64,000 nucleotides of DNA from an uncultured SAR86 cluster bacterium. GTDB lineage: Bacteria; Pseudomonadota; Gammaproteobacteria; Magnimaribacterales; D2472. This document shows, in pieces, positions 17,611-27,261 of this stretch. The stretch spans positions 511,463 through 575,462 of the forward strand of contig CACJOM010000001.1 of the NCBI GenBank assembly GCA_902595065.1. The letters are read 5' to 3'. The position numbers and the translations under genes are program-made. How positions within the stretch are numbered: position 1 is the first letter of the stretch; each line of letters opens with the position of its first letter. The notes under the pieces were generated by a model. The model saw nothing but the letters and a program-made list of their open reading frames with translations. It searched no databases and was not told the origin of the DNA.

Positions 17611-19143
17611 CTAAATTTTTGAATTATATAATTCTACATATTTATTAATGTCCATGTCCGCATTTTTATTAAGATTTTTTAAATCTTTTAGAGATTGATC
17701 AGCATTGTGAATAAACTTTAAAAAATTATTCTCAGTAAAAGACTTTTGCTCCATGGCAATTTTCTTGCTTTGGATTAAACCATACTCTTGAAATGATAAA
17801 TTTTGAGACTCCATATCACTCATAATCTTTTCACTTGGTAGCAAATTGATGGTCATTTCATCATTTAAAGCATTTGAATATCCTGGACAATATTCATCCA
17901 TTGCAGTTGCAACCTGTATTAGCTCATCATGGAAGATTTTTTTTAGTTCTTTGAGGGGAGTTGAGACTCCATTTTGTTCTAATTTTACATTTTCTGACCG
18001 TCCGCTTTCTACCATGATTTTTTGATTGGTTCTTATCTCTTCGATCTCTTTGTTGGAAACTTGAGGGCTTTCAGAAATTAGGGAATGTATTATAAAAATG
18101 TCTAAAAGTTTAATTTTGTTTTCATCAATGCCCTCAGGAATAAAAGGGTTAATGTCAATTCCTCTCAATTCTAAATATTCTATTCCTTTATTTTTTAAAA
18201 GACTTGCTGGTCGAGAACCGCTTGGACCAGATCTTTTTGGCCTAACTATGTCATATAACTCGTTCTCAATTTGTAAAATTCCAGTAGATATTTGTTGCGG
18301 CATACCTCTCTCATCAAGCAACCCTATATCTTCAAAGCGCTTTACCGGAGTTTTAATTCCTTTGATTATTGCATCTATAAATTCATCTAAATTGTTATAG
18401 TTAATTTTAAGAGCATTCTGCATGCTGCTTTGATAACCAACATCACTCATTCTTAGAGATGTTGCAAATGGTAAAAATAAATCATTTTTCCCATGTTTTG
18501 TTAGGGAATGTTCTCTATTTAGTAAGTAAGACTCGTGAGTCACAGGTGAGGCGCCAAGGCGCTCCAACAAAAACCAAAAATTTCTTTTTATATTTCTAAT
18601 TGCCCCAAGGTACTTTTGATTTATAAAGCTTTGGTCAGGACTGCGAGTTAGAGGCACCCAAGAATCTTCTGATAAAGAAAAGTTAAAGTGAATTCCCGAT
18701 ACACATTGCATGATAGATCCATACCTTAATCTCAAACCTTTTCTGTATATATGTTTCAACATTCCACTGTTGGTTTTGCCGTATTCAGCAATTTTTATTT
18801 CTTGCTCACTTTGAAATGCACACGGCATGGAGAAATTCCATAATATTTCTTCTCCCATCTCACTATAGAGAAATTTATGCAGAAGACTAAGATGTCCGAA
18901 AAGCTCTTCTGCAGATTCAAATGTAGGAGTTACAAGTTCCACCAGTGCTTCTGCAAAGTCAGTAGTTATATCTTTGCTTGTCAGAGGAGAGCCTAAGTTC
19001 TCGGGATGATTATTTTGAGAAATTTTCCCATCTTGAGTAACGCGTAAAGACTCTCTTTCAATCCCGCGCAGGATTTTAAGGTTGTTAAAGAATCCCTTTT
19101 CTTGATGAACTTTTAAAGAGCGCTTGAACGCATCTGAAGTCAT
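17611..19143 (-). CDS. gshA: glutamate-cysteine ligase
   Basis: First step of glutathione synthesis (ATP-dependent gamma-glutamylcysteine formation). The 510-residue protein matches the proteobacterial GshA type: GIERESLRV, DFAEALVELVTPTFES, GSIMQCVSGIHFNFS and YLELRGIDINPF. Length is close to the usual 515-530. It lies between the quinone oxidoreductase and pckA on the same strand, 9 bp from each. Glutathione made here could serve the downstream glutathione peroxidase-like protein, though many such enzymes use thioredoxin. Confidence 0.94.
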   Translation of the reverse strand: MTSDAFKRSLKVHQEKGFFNNLKILRGIERESLRVTQDGKISQNNHPENLGSPLTSKDITTDFAEALVELVTPTFESAEELFGHLSLLHKFLYSEMGEEILWNFSMPCAFQSEQEIKIAEYGKTNSGMLKHIYRKGLRLRYGSIMQCVSGIHFNFSLSEDSWVPLTRSPDQSFINQKYLGAIRNIKRNFWFLLERLGASPVTHESYLLNREHSLTKHGKNDLFLPFATSLRMSDVGYQSSMQNALKINYNNLDEFIDAIIKGIKTPVKRFEDIGLLDERGMPQQISTGILQIENELYDIVRPKRSGPSGSRPASLLKNKGIEYLELRGIDINPFIPEGIDENKIKLLDIFIIHSLISESPQVSNKEIEEIRTNQKIMVESGRSENVKLEQNGVSTPLKELKKIFHDELIQVATAMDEYCPGYSNALNDEMTINLLPSEKIMSDMESQNLSFQEYGLIQSKKIAMEQKSFTENNFLKFIHNADQSLKDLKNLNKNADMDINKYVELYNSKI

Positions 19144-19152
19144 GCGTCTGGA

Positions 19153-20694
19153 CTAAATTGACGGACCTGCTGCAACTATTGCTTCACTTACTGAGAATTT
19201 TTTAAAGTTATCCTGAAATTGTTCAATAAGATTTTTAAGATATTCATCATATTGAGCATGATCTGACCATGTTTCTTTTGGAGTTAAAACCTTTGGATCG
19301 ACTCCATCTACTGCAACAGGTACTTCTAAATTAAGACCGTCTATATGAGTTGTTTCAACATCATTTAACTCACCATTTTGAATGGCATTAACAATTCTTC
19401 TTGTAGTTGGAATATCAAACCTTGAGCCAATGCCATGTGGACCCCCAGTCCAACCAGTGTTAACTAAGAATACTTTAGAGTTAAAAGCATCAATTCTTTT
19501 CATTAAGAGGTCTGCATATACCCCAGCTGGTCTGGGGAAAAATGGTGCCCCAAAACAAGTAGAAAACGTAGTGCCAATTGATTCAGTAGACCCAACTTCA
19601 GTAGACCCGACTTTAGCAGTATATCCGCTAAGGAAATGATAAGCCGCTGCTTCCTTTGAAAGGATAGAAACAGGAGGGATGACACCGGTTAAGTCACAAG
19701 TTAAAAATATTACGGTCTCTGGCTCACCTGCAGAATTAGATTCAACAGCATCATCAATATGTGAGCGAGGATAGCAACAACGCCCATTTTCAGATAAAGA
19801 TGTGTCTGAATAATCAGGGGTACCAGTCTCATCTAAAAAGACATTTTCAATTATGCTCCCATGTTTAATGGCCTTCCAAATAACAGGCTCATTCTTTTCT
19901 GACAGATCAATGGTTTTTGCATAGCAACCACCCTCGAAGTTAAAGACAGTGCCCACACCCCATCCATGCTCATCATCTCCAATGAGTGAACAAGTTGGAT
20001 CAGCAGAAAGTGTTGTTTTTCCCGTTCCTGAAAGCCCAAAAAACAGTGAAACATTTCCATCTTTATTTACATTAGATGAACAATGCATTGGCAGGACATC
20101 TTTTTCTGGCATTAAAAAATTTTGAACAGAAAACATTGATTTTTTCATCTCACCTGCATATTTCATGCCAGCAAGCAGAACCTTTCTGGCTGCAAAGTTG
20201 ATAATTACACATCCATCAGAATTTGTTCCATCCTCCTCAGGAGAGCACTCGTAATTTAGGGCACTCATTATCTGCCATTCTTTTTTTGCTTGAGGGTTGA
20301 ATTCACTAGGGCTAATAAATATTAACTGAGAGAACATGCTATGAGAGGCACTTTCAGCAGTCACATGTACAGGGATGTAATGATCTTCATGAGCTCCAAC
20401 ATGAACTCTTGAAAGGTAACGATTTTTTTCTGCTAGATAAGCATCAACTTTATCCCAAAGAGATGAAAACTTATCCGCATCAAATGGCCTATTAATCTCG
20501 CCCCAATCTATTAGATGCGAGGTGCTATCTTCTTTAACAATGAATCTGTCGTTTGGGCTGCGTCCAGTTCGTGCTCCTGTCTCTAAAGAAAGAGCTCCAT
20601 TGCTCGCAATTGTTCCTTCCCCATTTTCAATTGCAGCCTTGATTAGGTCTTCGGTATTAAGTTCTAATGTTTCAGCCACTGCGTTACTTTCCAT
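19153..20694 (-). CDS. pckA: phosphoenolpyruvate carboxykinase (ATP)
   Basis: Gluconeogenic decarboxylation of oxaloacetate to PEP. The 513-residue protein carries the kinase-1a loop [14 protein letters not shown], the kinase-2 region with [20 protein letters not shown], and [17 protein letters not shown]-type by length and motifs. A 171-bp spacer separates it from dsbB upstream and holds a candidate promoter. Presence of PckA with beta-oxidation enzymes suggests growth on lipid or amino-acid carbon (inference). Confidence 0.96.
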   Translation of the reverse strand: MESNAVAETLELNTEDLIKAAIENGEGTIASNGALSLETGARTGRSPNDRFIVKEDSTSHLIDWGEINRPFDADKFSSLWDKVDAYLAEKNRYLSRVHVGAHEDHYIPVHVTAESASHSMFSQLIFISPSEFNPQAKKEWQIMSALNYECSPEEDGTNSDGCVIINFAARKVLLAGMKYAGEMKKSMFSVQNFLMPEKDVLPMHCSSNVNKDGNVSLFFGLSGTGKTTLSADPTCSLIGDDEHGWGVGTVFNFEGGCYAKTIDLSEKNEPVIWKAIKHGSIIENVFLDETGTPDYSDTSLSENGRCCYPRSHIDDAVESNSAGEPETVIFLTCDLTGVIPPVSILSKEAAAYHFLSGYTAKVGSTEVGSTESIGTTFSTCFGAPFFPRPAGVYADLLMKRIDAFNSKVFLVNTGWTGGPHGIGSRFDIPTTRRIVNAIQNGELNDVETTHIDGLNLEVPVAVDGVDPKVLTPKETWSDHAQYDEYLKNLIEQFQDNFKKFSVSEAIVAAGPSI

Positions 20695-20771
20695 AAAAAT
20701 TTATTACTTTTAAGATTCTACAATATTCTACATCTTCAAGAGAAATATAACTTGAGAATTTGCTGTAGTGG

Positions 20772-20800
20772 ATTTGAAAATATTTAGCAATTATTGTCAA
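20772..20800 (-). promoter_or_regulatory. candidate sigma70 promoter for pckA
   Basis: On the minus strand a perfect TTGACA (-35, 20800 down to 20795) is followed after 17 bp by TCAAAT (4 of 6 matches to the -10 consensus). The predicted start is about 75 bp upstream of the pckA ATG, within the only sizeable spacer on this strand. The weak -10 keeps confidence low. Confidence 0.4.
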
Positions 20801-20846
20801 TAAACCTGTAAATAACGATTATTTAAGCTTTAAATGACATTTTTAA

Positions 20847-20863
20847 ATGTAGCTATACTACAT
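20847..20863 (-). terminator. hairpin just after dsbB
   Basis: A perfect 6-bp inverted repeat (ATGTAG / CTACAT, 5-base loop) starts 3 bp after the dsbB stop. The stem is AT-rich and is followed on the minus strand by TTAAAAA rather than a run of T, so it may slow 3' degradation or be a weak terminator at best. Confidence 0.3.
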
Positions 20864-20865
20864 AT

Positions 20866-21369
20866 TTAGATTTTTGGTGACTTTTTTAATAAAAAGTAAA
20901 GGTTATAGCAAAACAAGAAAATAAAGAATATAAATGCCCACTCAGCAAAATTAAAGATAAGCCTCCATTCATATTCAGCGCAGTTACCATCTCCCAGAAG
21001 AACAGTCTGTATCACCTCAAAAATTGGAAGGGTATCCATTAAAAAGTCCATTGGGGGAGCGCAAGTTGGCACTTGATCACTTGGAAGATTTTGCAAGTAG
21101 ATTTGTCTACCAGCAATAACTCCGCCACCAATGGAAAATAAACTTGCTAGAAAAAAAAGAGCTTTTTTGAGAACTAAAAATAATCCTGGAATAATTAATA
21201 GAGCTCCGCATAAAGCTATTAATCCAAAAGACCAGCGCTGAAGGATACATAAAGGACATGGATCGTAATAACCAAAAATTTCAAAAATATAAGCCCCAAC
21301 TATTAATCCTATGCCCAATCCGCAGTTTACTAGCGGGGGTAATAATAGAATTTTTCTTAGAATATTCAT
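20866..21369 (-). CDS. dsbB: disulfide bond formation protein DsbB
   Basis: Inner-membrane quinone-linked oxidase that re-oxidises DsbA. Four hydrophobic segments in 167 residues, the first periplasmic Cys pair in DPCPLCILQRW, and the second pair in loop 2 (PTCAPP and GNCAEYEW). Matching DsbA is encoded at 25972. Divergent from polA with an 82-bp spacer. Confidence 0.93.
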   Translation of the reverse strand: MNILRKILLLPPLVNCGLGIGLIVGAYIFEIFGYYDPCPLCILQRWSFGLIALCGALLIIPGLFLVLKKALFFLASLFSIGGGVIAGRQIYLQNLPSDQVPTCAPPMDFLMDTLPIFEVIQTVLLGDGNCAEYEWRLIFNFAEWAFIFFIFLFCYNLYFLLKKSPKI

Positions 21370-21451
21370 ATTTGCTTAAGCAGAATTAAATGCATGATGA
21401 TCTTATATTATCCATGGCTTATATAAAAACCTAATGACATAATAAATTTTA

Positions 21452-24151
21452 ATGAATACTCCTGCAAAAAAAATTTTTTTGATAGATGGCTCCTCTTATT
21501 TATACAGAGCCTTTCATGCCATGCCGCCTTTGACAACTTCAACCGGCCTTCCAACAGGCGCAGTTAAAGGAGTCACTAACATGTTGCGTAACTTACGCAA
21601 AGAAAACCCTGATTCGTACTATCTTTCAGTTTTTGATGCCAAGGGGAAAAACTTTCGTCATGATATTTATAAAGACTATAAAGCTAATCGCCCTCCAATG
21701 CCTGAGGATTTAAGAGAGCAGCTTTCTCCGCTAAAAGAAATATGTAACGCAATGGGAATGCCAGTTATTGAGATCCCAGGAGTAGAAGCTGACGATGTTA
21801 TTGCAACTTTGGCTGTGATGGGTTCCAAGCAAGGCATACCCATGATTATATCCTCTTTGGACAAAGATCTCATGCAACTGGTGGAGGATCCGCTTGTAAA
21901 GATGATGAATACTATGAACAACCAAATTTATGATGTTGCAGGCGTTGAAAAGAAATTTGGCGTTCATCCTGAGCAAATTATTGATTATCTTGCGCTTGTT
22001 GGAGATACTTCAGACAACATTCCTGGCGTGCCCAAAGTAGGGCCTAAAACTGCTGTTAAGTGGTTAACTGCATATAAAAATTTAAAAGGGATTATTGACA
22101 ATGCAGATTCATTAGCAGGCGTTGTAGGACAGAATTTTAGAGATTCAATTCCAAATTTAGACAGGAATGTTGAACTTGTAACTTTAAAAAAAGATGTTGA
22201 TTTAAAGGTTTCTCTGGAGAGCTTACTTGAAGCCAAAGAGAATCAAGAAGAATTAAATAAATTATTTACGTCTTTAGAATTTAAAACTTGGATAAAGTCC
22301 TCTTCAAGTTCAAGCAGCGCAATCCAAGATGCTCTAAGATCAAAAAAAGAGTATCAAACCATTCTAACAGAAAAAGACTTAAAAGCTTGGGCCAAAAAAA
22401 TCGATAAATGTAAAGCCTTTTCAATTGATACCGAAACTTCCTCCTTGGATACCATGACCGCAGATTTGATAGGTATATCATTGTCATGCAATGAAGGGGA
22501 GGGTTGTTATGTACCCATCAAACATTCTTATGATGGGATGCCCAAACAAATACCCCTTAATCTAATCCAAAAAATTCTTGGTGCTGCTATCACAAAGAAT
22601 CAAAAAAAATTAGTTGGTCAGAACCTTAAATTTGATTTGCCTATGCTCAATAGACATGGCATCAATGTCGATGAATTTCTCGGAGACACTATGCTGATGT
22701 CATATGTTCTGAACAGTACTGGGACTAGACACGGACTAGATAGATTAGCTGTATATTATTTAAATTATGAGCCTATGAAGTATGAGGAGGTCGTAGGTTC
22801 TGCCTCAAAGCAAATTAATTTTGCTCAGGTTGAGATTCCAGCTGCAACATTCTACGCTGCAGAAGATGCCGATATAACTTTAAGGCTATTTAACCACCTT
22901 AATGGAATGCTTAAAGACCAACCCAGGCTTACCAAGCTTCTTTCATCTATTGAGTATCCTATGCTTCAATCTCTTATTAGGGTTGAAACCAATGGAGCAA
23001 AGATTGATGGGCTGATGCTATCAGAATACTCAGATGAGCTAGCAATTAAGATTGAAGAATTATCAAAAGCTGCATTTAAAATGGCTGGAGAAGAATTTAA
23101 TATGGATTCTCCAAAGCAACTCGTTGAGATCCTTTATAACAAATTAGATTTACCTGTTCTGAAAAAAACTCCCAAGGGCCAACCTTCAACCAATGAGGAT
23201 ACTCTTCAGAGACTGGCTGAAGAATATGATCTTCCAAAAATTATTATTGAATACAGAGGTTTAGCAAAATTAAAGTCTACTTACACAGACAGTCTTATTG
23301 ATATTCAGCACCCTGTTACAAAAAGGATTCATACTTCCTACCAACAGGCTGTTACATCAACTGGAAGATTATCTTCAACTGAACCCAATCTTCAAAATAT
23401 TCCAATTAAGACTGCAGAGGGAAGAAAAATTAGAGAAGCTTTTATAGCTGAGAAAGGTAATGTTTTGATTTCCGCTGACTACTCGCAAATTGAATTAAGA
23501 ATCATGGCTCATCTATCTGGAGATAAGAATTTAACTCATGCATTTAATAACAACATAGATGTTCATTCAGCTACTGCTTCAGAAATATTTAATATTTCCC
23601 TTGAAGAGGTTACACCAGAGCATCGAAGAAGCGCTAAAGCCATTAACTTTGGATTAATCTATGGCATGTCTGCCTTTGGCTTAACTAGGCAGCTTGGGAT
23701 TCCACGGCATGAAGCGCAAGCTTATCTTGATACATACTTTGAGAGATACACGGGAGTTAGAAAGTATATGGATACTACAAAAGAACTTGCTAAGAAAAAT
23801 CTCTTTGTAGAAACTATTTTAGGAAGAAAGCTCCATGTGGCTGCTATCAATGATTCGAATGGATTAAGACGTCAAGCTGCTGAAAGAGCCGCTATTAATG
23901 CCCCATTACAGGGCTCTGCAGCAGATATTATTAAAAAAGCAATGATTGATGTAGATCAATGGATTGGAAAAAACAACTCAGATATAAAAATGATTATGCA
24001 GGTTCATGATGAACTAATTTTTGAGGTAAAAAAAGATTTCGCTGATGAAGCACTCAAAAATATTATAAGCCTTATGGAAGGCTCAGTTAAATTAGACATC
24101 CCTTTAATAGTGGATGCAAACACAGGAGCAAATTGGAATGAAGCTCACTAA
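21452..24151 (+). CDS. polA: DNA polymerase I
   Basis: Repair and Okazaki-fragment polymerase. Three domains in order: 5' nuclease (about 1-280, with YKANRPPMPEDL and SLDKDLMQL), 3'-5' exonuclease with intact DTE motif (FSIDTETSSLD, about 325-335), and the polymerase domain with ADYSQIELR (motif A), RRSAKAINFGLIYGM (motif B/O-helix) and MQVHDELIFE (motif C). 899 residues is normal. A run of seven serines links the nuclease and exonuclease domains. No clear ribosome-binding site precedes the ATG. Confidence 0.97.
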   Translation: MNTPAKKIFLIDGSSYLYRAFHAMPPLTTSTGLPTGAVKGVTNMLRNLRKENPDSYYLSVFDAKGKNFRHDIYKDYKANRPPMPEDLREQLSPLKEICNAMGMPVIEIPGVEADDVIATLAVMGSKQGIPMIISSLDKDLMQLVEDPLVKMMNTMNNQIYDVAGVEKKFGVHPEQIIDYLALVGDTSDNIPGVPKVGPKTAVKWLTAYKNLKGIIDNADSLAGVVGQNFRDSIPNLDRNVELVTLKKDVDLKVSLESLLEAKENQEELNKLFTSLEFKTWIKSSSSSSSAIQDALRSKKEYQTILTEKDLKAWAKKIDKCKAFSIDTETSSLDTMTADLIGISLSCNEGEGCYVPIKHSYDGMPKQIPLNLIQKILGAAITKNQKKLVGQNLKFDLPMLNRHGINVDEFLGDTMLMSYVLNSTGTRHGLDRLAVYYLNYEPMKYEEVVGSASKQINFAQVEIPAATFYAAEDADITLRLFNHLNGMLKDQPRLTKLLSSIEYPMLQSLIRVETNGAKIDGLMLSEYSDELAIKIEELSKAAFKMAGEEFNMDSPKQLVEILYNKLDLPVLKKTPKGQPSTNEDTLQRLAEEYDLPKIIIEYRGLAKLKSTYTDSLIDIQHPVTKRIHTSYQQAVTSTGRLSSTEPNLQNIPIKTAEGRKIREAFIAEKGNVLISADYSQIELRIMAHLSGDKNLTHAFNNNIDVHSATASEIFNISLEEVTPEHRRSAKAINFGLIYGMSAFGLTRQLGIPRHEAQAYLDTYFERYTGVRKYMDTTKELAKKNLFVETILGRKLHVAAINDSNGLRRQAAERAAINAPLQGSAADIIKKAMIDVDQWIGKNNSDIKMIMQVHDELIFEVKKDFADEALKNIISLMEGSVKLDIPLIVDANTGANWNEAH

Positions 24152-24155
24152 TGAT

Positions 24156-24680
24156 TTAACTGGCTATAGTTCCAGACCAAATTAATGGTTTTTTAACTAA
24201 TCTTTCTTCTGGAGTAAGTATCTTGATTCCAAATTCTTCGCGTAAATCGCAAACCCTTTGATTCATTAAAGAGTCAGGTGATACAAAAGGCCATTTCTTA
24301 TTCATTTGCCTGGTGCGTTTCCATATCTTAAATTTTATAGGAATAAGCTTCACAGCCGCTAAGACTAATTTAAAGTAACCGGGGTCATGCCAAAAATCTT
24401 TATATAGCTGTTTGAGTTCAGGAAGTTTGTTGTAGGCTAATAATTCTTTAAGCTTCCAACTAGTGCCTGTTATAACCCATGAATCTAACATAGACTCTTG
24501 TTCTATAGAGGTATCTAGGCCAAAAATAACATGAGTTGCATCATGATCTCTAATAATTGTTGAACCAGGCTCATCAACAAGCTGTTTTTTGCCATTTGCT
24601 TGTAAGTAGGTTCGATACTCCTCTAACCCCTCAGCAAGTGTGATTTTGCAGTCTTGAGACTGAAAAGATAAATTAGTCAT
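24156..24680 (-). CDS. Coq4-like protein
   Basis: The 174-residue protein contains HDATH at 46-50 followed after exactly 11 residues by Glu62, the HDxxH-(x)11-E signature of the Coq4 family. In eukaryotes Coq4 acts in ubiquinone synthesis, where it organises the complex and has been linked to ring decarboxylation/hydroxylation; bacterial homologues are less well understood. The remainder (helical, basic middle part KFKIWKRTRQMNKKWP) is compatible with a membrane-associated protein. It starts inside the end of engB (8-bp overlap) and ends 4 bp from polA. A ubiquinone role is inference. Confidence 0.6.
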   Translation of the reverse strand: MTNLSFQSQDCKITLAEGLEEYRTYLQANGKKQLVDEPGSTIIRDHDATHVIFGLDTSIEQESMLDSWVITGTSWKLKELLAYNKLPELKQLYKDFWHDPGYFKLVLAAVKLIPIKFKIWKRTRQMNKKWPFVSPDSLMNQRVCDLREEFGIKILTPEERLVKKPLIWSGTIAS

Positions 24681-25257
24681 CCCTGAATCCTATCAGAATC
24701 TTCCTTAATTTATCAATCCCAGTTTCTTTTGAGGATGAAATTGCCAAAACCTCTATAGCATTAGTTGCTTTGTTCAATTGCTGAATTGTCTTCATTAAAA
24801 TATTTTTAGACACCTTATCCGATTTAGTTAGCACAGGAACATAAGCAACATCAAAACTTTCACACAATTCAATCATTTCAAGATCAATTGGTTTAAGTGG
24901 ATGCCTTATATCCATAAATATTAGTACTGCCTTGAGGGCTTTTCTATTTTTAAAATATTCTCCAAGTAATGGCCCCCAGTTTTTTTTTCTAGAGTGACCT
25001 GATTTAGCAAAACCGTAGCCAGGTAAGTCAAGAAGCTTAAATCCATCTTCCACTTCAAAGAAATTAATCTCAGTTGTTCTTCCAGGAGTTTTGCTTATTC
25101 TTGCTAATTTTTTATTACCTGTTAAAGCATTCAATGCGCTTGATTTGCCCGCATTTGATCGACCGGACAATAAAACCTCTATTCCAGTATCTTCTGGAAG
25201 ATTTTTTTGCTTTGTTACGCCAAATAAAAAAGCAGTATTTTTGAAAGGATTTTTCAT
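24673..25257 (-). CDS. engB: ribosome biogenesis GTPase EngB/YsxC
   Basis: TRAFAC-class GTPase needed for assembly of the large ribosomal subunit. G1 is GRSNAGKSS, G3 is DLPGYGFA and G4 is TKSD; 194 residues from the ATG at 25257. The frame stays open 18 codons further upstream, but those residues (MWLRRHIICR...) do not look like the family N-terminus, so I take the internal ATG (MKNPFKN). Next to polA and cytochrome c4 as in pseudomonads. Confidence 0.93.
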   Translation of the reverse strand: MKNPFKNTAFLFGVTKQKNLPEDTGIEVLLSGRSNAGKSSALNALTGNKKLARISKTPGRTTEINFFEVEDGFKLLDLPGYGFAKSGHSRKKNWGPLLGEYFKNRKALKAVLIFMDIRHPLKPIDLEMIELCESFDVAYVPVLTKSDKVSKNILMKTIQQLNKATNAIEVLAISSSKETGIDKLRKILIGFRDD

Positions 25258-25287
25258 AAGATCATTTATCTCAGGCCACGCACGACA

Positions 25288-25293
25288 TATAAT
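25288..25293 (+). promoter_or_regulatory. candidate -10 box for the cytochrome c4-dsbA-c5 run
   Basis: A perfect TATAAT in the 64-bp divergent spacer between engB and cytochrome c4, ending 28 bp before the c4 ATG. No good -35 hexamer is visible (TTTATC at 25265-25270 is the best-placed). Confidence 0.4.
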
Positions 25294-25321
25294 ATGCCTT
25301 CTTAACCACAACGTACAATTT

Positions 25322-25975
25322 ATGTTAAAAACTTATTTAATCATTGGCTTAAGCATGACCTCTTTGGCAATCTTTTCAGCTGAAGTTAAGATGCCTGATT
25401 TGTTGGCCACTGGAGATGCTCAAGCGGGAGCAGGATTAGTTGCAACGTGTTCAGCATGTCATGGAGCCGAAGGCCAAAGCATTAATTCTGACTGGCCCAG
25501 TCTTGCTGGACAGAACCAAAGATATATAAGTGATCAACTTAAATATTTTCAACAAGGCGATCGAGAAAATGCCTTAATGATGGCTGTTATTCCATATCTT
25601 AAAACTCTCTCAGACGATCAGCTTCTTGATATAGCTGCATTTTATAGCTCTAAGCCTCCTGCTGTCGGCCAGGCTAAAGATGATGCTGAGTTATTGACCT
25701 TAGGGGAAAGTCTTTATAGAGCTGGAGATCTAGAGAGAGGCATACCAGCATGCATAGCTTGCCATTCAGTGAATGGTGCAGGGAATGCTCAAGCAGGATT
25801 TCCTAGAGTTTCAGGACAACAAAAAGGCTATTTGATAACTACCCTTAAAGAGTATAGAAATCTATCAAGAGATGCGGGCGATTACTCTTTGGTTATGCAA
25901 TCAGCTTCTCAAAATTTAAAAGATTTAGACATAGAAGCTTTAGCTAACTATATGCATGGACTATATCAACAATGA
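25322..25975 (+). CDS. diheme cytochrome c4
   Basis: Periplasmic electron carrier to the terminal oxidase. I use the ATG at 25322 because it begins a signal peptide (MLKTYLIIGLSMTSLAIFSA); the frame extends upstream but that part is antisense to engB. The mature protein has two class I cytochrome c domains with CSACHG (C43, C46, H47) and CIACHS (C144, C147, H148), each followed by a likely Met ligand. 217 residues. Position next to engB and dsbA is conserved. A plausible physiological donor to CoxB. Confidence 0.93.
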   Translation: MLKTYLIIGLSMTSLAIFSAEVKMPDLLATGDAQAGAGLVATCSACHGAEGQSINSDWPSLAGQNQRYISDQLKYFQQGDRENALMMAVIPYLKTLSDDQLLDIAAFYSSKPPAVGQAKDDAELLTLGESLYRAGDLERGIPACIACHSVNGAGNAQAGFPRVSGQQKGYLITTLKEYRNLSRDAGDYSLVMQSASQNLKDLDIEALANYMHGLYQQ

Positions 25976-26589
25976 ATAAAAATATAATTTTATCTACATT
26001 TATACTACTTATGATTTCTGTTTCTGTTGCTTCAGAATATAGACTTGGAAGAGATTATGGTGCCCTCTCAAGGCCGCTGCCTGTAAAAGAGGACGGTGTA
26101 GTGGATGTAGTTGAGGTGTTTTGGTATGGCTGTGGACATTGTTTCAATCTAGCTCCAGTTACCGCAAGGTGGGCAAAACAACAAGATGCATCTGTTAATT
26201 ATCAAAAGATGCCAGTAACTTGGGGCCCTGTGCATCAGCTGCATGCAAAACTTTTTTATACTATTGAAGCATTAGGCATAGGTGATACCGCTCACTCAGC
26301 AGTTTTTACTGCTATACATAAAGAAGGTAATTTTTTAAGCAGCGAAGGCGCAATTATAGACTTTCTTGAAAAATTGGGGATGGATAGGAGTGAGACTATT
26401 AAATATATGAATTCTTTTTCTGTAAAACAAAAGGTAAAAAGAGCAATTGAGCTATCAAAGCAATTTAAAGTTACTGCAACCCCAATGATTTTTGTTGATG
26501 GACAGTATAGAATAGAGGCCAAAGGAGGCCACTCAAAGATGCTGAAAGTGGTAGATCATGTGATCGAACTTCAAAAACCCGTTTCTTAG
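25972..26589 (+). CDS. dsbA: thiol:disulfide interchange protein DsbA
   Basis: Periplasmic dithiol oxidase. Signal peptide ending near VSVA-SE (20-22), thioredoxin fold with WYGCGHC (C54, C57) and cis-Pro loop VTATPMIFV. Length 205 is normal. ATGA overlap with cytochrome c4. Its recycling partner DsbB is encoded at 20866. Confidence 0.94.
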   Translation: MNKNIILSTFILLMISVSVASEYRLGRDYGALSRPLPVKEDGVVDVVEVFWYGCGHCFNLAPVTARWAKQQDASVNYQKMPVTWGPVHQLHAKLFYTIEALGIGDTAHSAVFTAIHKEGNFLSSEGAIIDFLEKLGMDRSETIKYMNSFSVKQKVKRAIELSKQFKVTATPMIFVDGQYRIEAKGGHSKMLKVVDHVIELQKPVS

Positions 26590-26606
26590 CGAAAAAAATA
26601 TAAATT

Positions 26607-27017
26607 ATGAAAAAACTTATTCCTATATTTGTTGTAAGCATAGCAGTCATCTTATTTTTCAATGGAAAAAAATATGATGAGCTTGTGAGCTCAAGACTAA
26701 GCTCTCCCATCGCTATATGCATAGAGGGCGAGTCTTGTGGACAGGCAACTGCGATGGCTGTTGTTGCAGTAGGCGGTCCTCGATCTGCTGAATCAATTTA
26801 TGCAAGCGGTTGTGCTGCTTGTCATGATGCAGGCGTTGCAGGAGCTCCTATGATGGGTAATAAGAGTCAATGGGAAACTCGTCAATCTAAAGGTTACGAA
26901 ATGCTCGTTAATAATGCCTATAATGGAATTAATGGCATGCCTGCAAAGGGTCTTTGCGCAGACTGTACCAAAGAAGAGATAGGTATAGCTGTCCAGTACA
27001 TGCTTGATACTATCTAG
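26607..27017 (+). CDS. cytochrome c5 family protein
   Basis: 136-residue monoheme cytochrome with an N-terminal hydrophobic anchor or signal (about 4-19), CAACH (C69, C72, H73), the methionine-ligand region NGMPAKG, and the extra C-terminal disulfide pair LCADCT typical of cytochrome c5. Probably a membrane-attached periplasmic electron carrier. It follows dsbA by 17 bp and ends in an 8-bp overlap with the convergent small gene. Confidence 0.88.
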   Translation: MKKLIPIFVVSIAVILFFNGKKYDELVSSRLSSPIAICIEGESCGQATAMAVVAVGGPRSAESIYASGCAACHDAGVAGAPMMGNKSQWETRQSKGYEMLVNNAYNGINGMPAKGLCADCTKEEIGIAVQYMLDTI

Positions 27018-27261
27018 TTTTAGATTCTTTTAATAAATCTTCAAGGGCAGAAACCCTCTCTTCTAGTCTTTTGGCTAGGACTTTGAGTGCCTCATATCCT
27101 TCGCTTGATACATATCCTTGAGATTTTGCCAGATCATTAAATTTTTCTTTCAATTCATTTTGAATAATCTTTATATTTGGTTTATTTTCGTCCTCAGAGA
27201 GAGCATCAATTTTGTCACGGAGAATACTTAAAAAAGCATCAAAAGAATCTTTAGCCGCCAT
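27010..27261 (-). CDS. probable UbiK-like accessory factor (BMFP domain)
   Basis: An 83-residue, highly charged helical protein. The C-terminal part (YVSSEGYEALKVLAKRLEERVSALEDLL) has the pattern of the BMFP/UbiK coiled coil, where UbiK assists aerobic ubiquinone hydroxylation in complex with UbiJ. UbiJ is encoded in this window (43562). Length fits. The N-terminal half is not diagnostic, so the name stays tentative. It is the last gene of the lysA-xerC operon, overlapping the HAD gene by 11 bp. Confidence 0.55.
   Translation of the reverse strand: MAAKDSFDAFLSILRDKIDALSEDENKPNIKIIQNELKEKFNDLAKSQGYVSSEGYEALKVLAKRLEERVSALEDLLKESKTR

Noticed and set aside
19585..19620. Tandem repeat of TTCAGTAGACCC inside pckA
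   Set aside because: It encodes GSTEVGSTE, which aligns with the normal GTExGxTE region of PckA; a chance codon repeat, not an insertion.
22300..22325. Run of serine codons in polA
   Set aside because: Lies in the flexible linker between nuclease and exonuclease domains; low-complexity linkers there are unremarkable.
25091..25321. Upstream extension of the cytochrome c4 frame
   Set aside because: Antisense to engB; the signal peptide begins at the ATG at 25322.
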